From Cystobacter fuscus (lineage in GTDB: Bacteria > Myxococcota > Myxococcia > Myxococcales > Myxococcaceae), in NCBI RefSeq assembly GCF_002305875.1, contig NZ_CP022098.1, positions 6,944,001 to 7,008,000 on the forward strand: a DNA stretch of 64,000 nt, given 5' to 3'. Below the pieces are notes generated by a model that searched no databases, was not told the DNA's origin, and was given only the letters and a program-made list of their open reading frames with translations. Position numbers and translations under genes: made by a program. Of this stretch, positions 59,907 to 64,000 are shown in pieces. How positions within the stretch are numbered: position 1 is the stretch's first letter; each line of letters opens with the position of its first letter.

Positions 59907-60731
59907 CTATCCATGAAGGACCCGGGAGGGTTGCGTACCCAGGACTTCCTTGTACACGTCGTTTTGCCTGCGACCCGCGTACGGCCCTCGGGAATACAGA
60001 CACCAACCAACTTCGGACGTGTTCTTGCAGGGGAACTTGAAATCATAGACGAACTTCGGATGGAGCGGATCACCCGAGTGGATGACGACGTCTGGCTTGA
60101 TCGTGCCTTTCAGCTCGTTGAAACATCCCTCCTCCAGCAGGGCCTGCTCCTCCTCGACGCTGATCAACTCGCGCCGTCTGGTCCGCTGGTCGTAGCGGTA
60201 GCGAGGCTCCAGGCTGAAGCCACCCGGGCGCAACACGCTCAGCCTCTCCTGGACGCATTGGAACGCGGCCCGGTGCATTTCCTCGCCGAAGAACTGGGCT
60301 CGCGTCCTGACCTTGCCTCCGAACTTCTTCTTCTCGTCACACTCCACCGGAGTGGGGCTCTTGCCATCCATGTGCTCAAGGAGCACCTTCGAGCGAGCCT
60401 CGTTCGCACACTCCGAAAGCACCTGCTTGATGCGAGCCTCCTGCTCGGGACCCAACGCCGCCCGGATCGTGCCAACCGCAATACCGAACTCGGCCAGCCG
60501 TTGCCCGGCGTGAGGAATGACCGTCTCCTCACCCGCCACCTGGGCACAGAGCGCCGGGTTCGTCCTGCAGGAACTCGAGGCCGAGTCGAAGGATTGCGCG
60601 TAATGACTCGGTACGACGTGGCCCCCCATGCCCACGTGGCAGGACATGAGGGGCACGGTAGAGAGGAGAACTCCCACCCATGGCCGGAAGACCCGGGCAG
60701 GACCCTCCGCGAAGACTGGAGGCAGCTTCAT
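59907..60731 (-). CDS. Predicted lipoprotein toxin with PD-(D/E)xK-like C-terminus
   Basis: 274 residues. Signal with lipobox-like LMSC (Cys near residue 31). The C-terminal ~75 residues contain IKPDVVIHSGDPLHP followed by VYDFKFPC: an Asp then Asp-x-Lys pattern as in PD-(D/E)xK restriction-nuclease folds, ending QNDVYKEVLG. N-terminal delivery region unknown; the protein resembles other myxobacterial toxin lipoproteins in layout only. Start ATG 60731 lies one base after the yebC stop, and the immunity gene follows immediately, so yebC, toxin and immunity are one transcript by spacing. The nuclease activity is an inference. Confidence 0.65.
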   Translation of the reverse strand: MKLPPVFAEGPARVFRPWVGVLLSTVPLMSCHVGMGGHVVPSHYAQSFDSASSSCRTNPALCAQVAGEETVIPHAGQRLAEFGIAVGTIRAALGPEQEARIKQVLSECANEARSKVLLEHMDGKSPTPVECDEKKKFGGKVRTRAQFFGEEMHRAAFQCVQERLSVLRPGGFSLEPRYRYDQRTRRRELISVEEEQALLEEGCFNELKGTIKPDVVIHSGDPLHPKFVYDFKFPCKNTSEVGWCLYSRGPYAGRRQNDVYKEVLGTQPSRVLHG

Positions 60732-60732
60732 C

Positions 60733-61455
60733 TCACGCCAGGCCGTGGAACACCCGCTGGACGTCCTCGTCCTGCTCGAGCTTGTCCACGACCTTGAGCA
60801 CCTCCTGTGCCTGCTCCTCGGCCAGCGACACCGGGTTCAGGGGGATGTACTCGGACTCTGCGGACAAGGGAGACAGCCCCTTCTCCTCGATCGCGTGCTG
60901 CAGACGGCCGAAGTCGTTGAAGGCGCAGCGGATGATGAGCTGCTTCTCCCCCTTCTCGCCCGTCCCCTCGCCCATCTCCTGCAACCCGTGGTCGATCAGG
61001 TCCAACTCCAGCGCGTCCTGATCCACTCCCTCGGGCGACAGCCGGAACACCCCCATGTGCTGGAAGAGGAAGCCCACACTCCCCGTGTTGCCCATGTTGC
61101 CGCCGCCATCCTTGAAGGCATGGCGCACGTTGGCCACCGTGCGCACCACGTTGTCCGTCGCCGACTCCACGATGATGGGGATGCCGTGCGGGCCGTAGCC
61201 CTCGTACAGCACCACCTCGTAGTTCTTCACGTCCTGGCCGCTCGCGCGCTTGATCGCCGCCTCGACCTTGTCCTTCGGCATGTTGCCGTGACGGGCGTTC
61301 TGCAGCGCCCGGCGCAGGGCGGGGTTGTTGTCCGGGCTCGGGCCTCCGGCCTTCACCGCGATGGCGATGTCCTTGCTGATGCGCGTGAACAGCTTCGCCA
61401 TCTTGTTCCAGCGCGCGAACATCGTCGTCTTACGGGTCTCGAAAATGCGTCCCAT
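60733..61455 (-). CDS. YebC/TACO1-family protein
   Basis: 240 residues. N-terminus [38 protein letters not shown], the family's [16 protein letters not shown] block, [31 protein letters not shown] and [13 protein letters not shown]. Traditionally called a transcriptional regulator; eukaryotic TACO1 and some bacterial members act on translation. Housekeeping in itself, but its 3' end runs directly into the toxin-immunity pair (1-nt gap), which is unusual. Confidence 0.92.
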   Translation of the reverse strand: MGRIFETRKTTMFARWNKMAKLFTRISKDIAIAVKAGGPSPDNNPALRRALQNARHGNMPKDKVEAAIKRASGQDVKNYEVVLYEGYGPHGIPIIVESATDNVVRTVANVRHAFKDGGGNMGNTGSVGFLFQHMGVFRLSPEGVDQDALELDLIDHGLQEMGEGTGEKGEKQLIIRCAFNDFGRLQHAIEEKGLSPLSAESEYIPLNPVSLAEEQAQEVLKVVDKLEQDEDVQRVFHGLA

Positions 61456-61511
61456 GGCCGCGCAGAATGCCGCGCCCTCCCGCCAAGGGCCAGCGGGTAT
61501 GCTGCTCCCCC

Positions 61512-62534
61512 GTGAGCCCTCCCCCCTCGGACCTGCGACCCCTCGCGCTCGGTGAGATCATCGACCGCTCCGCCACCTTCTGGCGCAGGCACTTCCGGCC
61601 CCTCTTCCTCCTCAGCCTCGGCTTCAACCTGACGACCTACATCCTCACCAAGGTCCTCCAGTTGACACTCCAGGAGAACCTCGTGCTCCAGACGCACGGC
61701 GGAGACCTGGAGGAGCTGAGTGCCTCGCTGCTGCGCACCCTGGTATCGCTCGGGGGCGTCTTCCTGGTGTCGCTCTGGCTCTACTACCTCAACACCCTCG
61801 TGGTGGCGCGCTACGTGGTGCCCACCCAGCTCGGGGACGGGGCGGCTCCGGCATCCAGCCTCCAGCGGGCGTGGAAGCGGTTGGGCGCCCTCACCGGCGC
61901 CTACCTGCTCTCGCTGCTCTGGGGGACGGGCGTCCTCCTGCTCATGATGCTGCCGGGTGGGCTGATGCTCGGGAGTGGAGGCGTGCTCGTCGCCCAGGCG
62001 GGCCGCGGCGCGCCTCAACTGGCGGGCGCGGCCCTGCTCATCGGCGGGGTCGTCGTGGTGTCGCTGGGCTTCGTGGGCGCCCTGCTCTGGTACCTCCTGC
62101 GCTTCTCCCTGCTCGCGCCGGTGCTCGCCATGGAGGATCTCTCCGCGGCGCGCTCCTTCCGCCGCTCGGGCGAGCTGCTCTCGGGCCGGGTGGAGCCCGG
62201 CTTCATCGGGCGGATGACGGTGCGGGCGATGCTGCTCGTCACCGTGGTGTCGCTCATCCTCCTCGCCGTGAGCGCCCTGTTCGGCCTGCCCGCGCTCGTC
62301 GTCCAGTTCGCCTACCGCGACCCGAGCCAGCCCCTGCTCTCGCTCGCGCCCCAGTGGCTCCTCATCCCCGCGGAGCTGTTGCAGGTGGTGGGACAGGCGG
62401 TGCTCAACCCCCTGGGCCTCGTCGTATACGCGGTGCTCTACCTGGACATGCGCGTGCGCCGTGAGGGCCTGGACCTCGAGCGCCGTCTGGACGCCACGCC
62501 GCCCTCCCCCGCCCAGCCCGTGGGGGCCTCATGA
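61512..62534 (+). CDS. Multi-pass membrane protein (GPDP-membrane-domain/DUF7544-like), first gene of the DUF4129/DUF4350 operon
   Basis: 340 residues from GTG 61512 ([27 protein letters not shown]), a start typical of this family; an ATG at 61467 would add a poor lead. About six membrane helices: [92 protein letters not shown] and ending near [17 protein letters not shown]. Stop overlaps the next start (ATGA at 62531). Function unknown; such proteins precede DUF4129/DUF4350/MoxR/DUF58 genes. Confidence 0.75.
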   Translation: MSPPPSDLRPLALGEIIDRSATFWRRHFRPLFLLSLGFNLTTYILTKVLQLTLQENLVLQTHGGDLEELSASLLRTLVSLGGVFLVSLWLYYLNTLVVARYVVPTQLGDGAAPASSLQRAWKRLGALTGAYLLSLLWGTGVLLLMMLPGGLMLGSGGVLVAQAGRGAPQLAGAALLIGGVVVVSLGFVGALLWYLLRFSLLAPVLAMEDLSAARSFRRSGELLSGRVEPGFIGRMTVRAMLLVTVVSLILLAVSALFGLPALVVQFAYRDPSQPLLSLAPQWLLIPAELLQVVGQAVLNPLGLVVYAVLYLDMRVRREGLDLERRLDATPPSPAQPVGAS

Positions 62535-63409
62535 GGATCGGGCTCGCCTTGCTGTGGCTCGCGGCCCTGCCCTGCCCGGACGCCGAGCGGGACATCCAGG
62601 AGCTCACCGAGCTGGCCCGGAGCGAGCCCGAGGCGGTGGGAGGCGCCCTCGAGGCTCTGGAGGCCCGGTGGCAGGGCCTGCCGCTGCGCGCGCCCGGCGA
62701 CGACACGCCCTTCAAGCACGTGGAGACGGTCCGCGTGCGTCTCCAGGGCGTCTGCGCCCCGCTCGAGGTGGAGAACACCGGGGGCCCCACGCGAACGACC
62801 GATCGGGCGCGGCTGGAGGAGATCCTCTCCCGGCCCGAGTTCGCCCAGGCCCGGCAACGTCAGGGCGATGTGCTCAAGCGCCTGCTGCGCATGGTGAGGG
62901 GCTGGCTGGAGGAGCTGTTGCAGACGCGGGGCGCGCAGAGCTTCGCGACGAGCACGCGCACGCTGGTGCTGGTGTTGGGCATCGCGGTGGTGCTCCTCAC
63001 CGCGTTGCGCCTGCGCTCCTGGCGGCGGGCGCCCACGAAACGAGCCGGCGGCCCGGACGCGGCGCTCGTCCCGGTGCGGCTCGATCCGCCTGGGGAGCAC
63101 CTGACGCGCGCCCGGGCGGCCCTGGCGTCCCAGCCCCGCTCGGCCATCCGGGAAGGGCTGCTGGCGTTGCTGTCCTCGCTGGAGTCGCGGCGGTTGGCGA
63201 GACCGGATCGCGTGAGGACGAACCGGGAGCTGGTGGAGGAGCTGCCGGGACGGGGCGCTCCCGCCCACGTCACGGGTGAGGTGGAGCGGCTGGTGCGCTG
63301 GTACGACCGGGCCTTCTATTCGCTCGAGCCCGTGCCCGCCGAGGACGCGGCGCGCTTCGTGGACGAGGTGGAGCGGTTGCACCAGGGCCTCGCGGGAGGC
63401 ACGACATGA
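62531..63409 (+). CDS. DUF4129 membrane protein
   Basis: 292 residues. N-terminal signal-like segment (ALLWLAALPCPDA), an extracytoplasmic region, one membrane helix (TLVLVLGIAVVLLTALRL, ~158-175) and a C-terminal DUF4129 domain (REGLLALLSSLESRRLARPDRVRTNRELVEEL, WYDRAFYSLEPV). DUF4129 is the C-terminal domain of TgpA-like transglutaminase membrane proteins. Coupled at both ends: ATGA at 62531 and at 63406. Confidence 0.82.
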   Translation: MRIGLALLWLAALPCPDAERDIQELTELARSEPEAVGGALEALEARWQGLPLRAPGDDTPFKHVETVRVRLQGVCAPLEVENTGGPTRTTDRARLEEILSRPEFAQARQRQGDVLKRLLRMVRGWLEELLQTRGAQSFATSTRTLVLVLGIAVVLLTALRLRSWRRAPTKRAGGPDAALVPVRLDPPGEHLTRARAALASQPRSAIREGLLALLSSLESRRLARPDRVRTNRELVEELPGRGAPAHVTGEVERLVRWYDRAFYSLEPVPAEDAARFVDEVERLHQGLAGGTT

Positions 63410-64000
63410 AGACGGCCCGGCTGGTGGCCTTCTACGGCGTGCTGGTGACGCTGGCGCTCGCGCTGGGGCTCGCGACGAACCAGGCGGCGCCCCCCTCGAC
63501 CCGACCCTCGGTGGACAACCCGGGCGCCCTGGGGCTCCGGGCGCTGTACCTGTACCTCGAGGAGTCGGGGGCCCGGGTGTCGGCGCTTCGAGAGGCGTTC
63601 GATGGCACCCCGCTGTCCGACGAGCTGCGCACGCTGGTGGTGGCCACGCCCATGGGCCGGTCCATGACGCCCGCCGAGGCCCGGGAGCTACGCCAGTGGG
63701 TATCCCGGGGCGGAACCCTCGTCTACCTCGCGTCGAGGGAGGCCGGGATGCGGCCATCGGCGCTGGAGGACTGGATTCCGTTGTCCGAGGCGCCCCTGTT
63801 GCCCGCGAGCGCCGAGGGGCTACCGCCCGGGGAGAAGGATCTCACGGGAACGACGGTGCGCGTCTGGGGGCCCGTGGGCGCGGCGAAGGCGCTCGAGGGG
63901 CTGCGCGTGTCGCTGGATCAAGGCCTCACGGTGGACCGGCCCGAGGCGGTGCCCCTCGCGGGGGCCCGGGGCGTGGCGGTGGTGTGGCGGGTGCCCGAGG
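63406..64000 (+). CDS. DUF4350 protein (partial at right edge)
   Basis: ATG at 63406 overlaps the DUF4129 stop; the frame is open to the window end (198 codons). N-terminal membrane anchor (VAFYGVLVTLALALGLATN), then the DUF4350 pattern: DNPGALGLRALYLYLEESG, TLVVATPMGRSMTPAEARELRQWVSRGGTLVYLA. Typically followed by MoxR AAA+ and DUF58 genes, outside the window. Confidence 0.85.
   Translation, partial: MKTARLVAFYGVLVTLALALGLATNQAAPPSTRPSVDNPGALGLRALYLYLEESGARVSALREAFDGTPLSDELRTLVVATPMGRSMTPAEARELRQWVSRGGTLVYLASREAGMRPSALEDWIPLSEAPLLPASAEGLPPGEKDLTGTTVRVWGPVGAAKALEGLRVSLDQGLTVDRPEAVPLAGARGVAVVWRVPE

Overview
The window is high-GC bacterial DNA (mostly about 65-70% G+C by eye) and reads as a myxobacterial chromosome, probably of the Cystobacter/Archangium/Myxococcus group. 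Reasons: a SitA-like lipoprotein toxin with its immunity gene, many lipoproteins, a PocR-type sigma-54 activator, a hybrid NRPS/PKS cluster, and degenerate kinase-like and small Cys-rich lipoproteins of myxobacterial style. The genus is inferred from gene content only. No rRNA, tRNA, CRISPR array or insertion sequence was recognised.

Layout. 1-8.6 kb: right end of a hybrid NRPS/PKS cluster, all on +, tightly or translationally coupled: NRPS module (end of C, A, PCP), MFS exporter, stand-alone adenylation enzyme, KS-AT-ACP without reductive domains, type II thioesterase, then a strong shared terminator. 8.7-16.1 kb: housekeeping genes mostly on - (carB, aspartate-type aminotransferase, coaD, rsmD and a TIM-barrel-like protein), plus one exported protein on +. 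16.2-22.9 kb: an accessory island with visibly lower GC in places. It holds a SitA-like toxin and a HEAT-like immunity gene, a kinase-relict membrane protein, a rifampin phosphotransferase (rph) with a sequence resembling the actinobacterial rifamycin-associated element upstream, and a lipoprotein built of nearly identical 138-bp repeats.

22.9-34.7 kb: a 2H phosphoesterase and an STT3/AglB-like oligosaccharyltransferase (-), a XylFGH-type sugar ABC transporter (+), a zinc-type CDF exporter (-), a PocR/AAA+/Fis sigma-54 activator with an alpha/beta hydrolase, and typA behind a recognisable promoter. 34.9-39.3 kb: a four-gene + operon with TGATG or ATGA junctions: a TPR/zinc-ribbon-like membrane protein, a MurG-like glycosyltransferase and two different radical-SAM proteins. 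This is the strongest candidate here for an undescribed pathway. 39.3-54.8 kb: membrane and metabolic genes (DUF808, STAS-like, bestrophin, spermidine-synthase-like, a membrane-anchored subtilase, RlmI-like, HAD phosphatase, M4 protease, CorA-like, hydrolases, M19 dipeptidase).

54.9-58.0 kb: two pairs of exported paralogues, one pair carrying the unusual CxxxCH heme-like motif. 58.0-60.7 kb: a repeat-containing spacer and VOC protein, then a second predicted toxin-immunity pair (lipoprotein nuclease-like plus DUF3396) placed directly behind yebC. 61.5-64.0 kb: the start of a DUF4129/DUF4350 operon, cut by the window edge.
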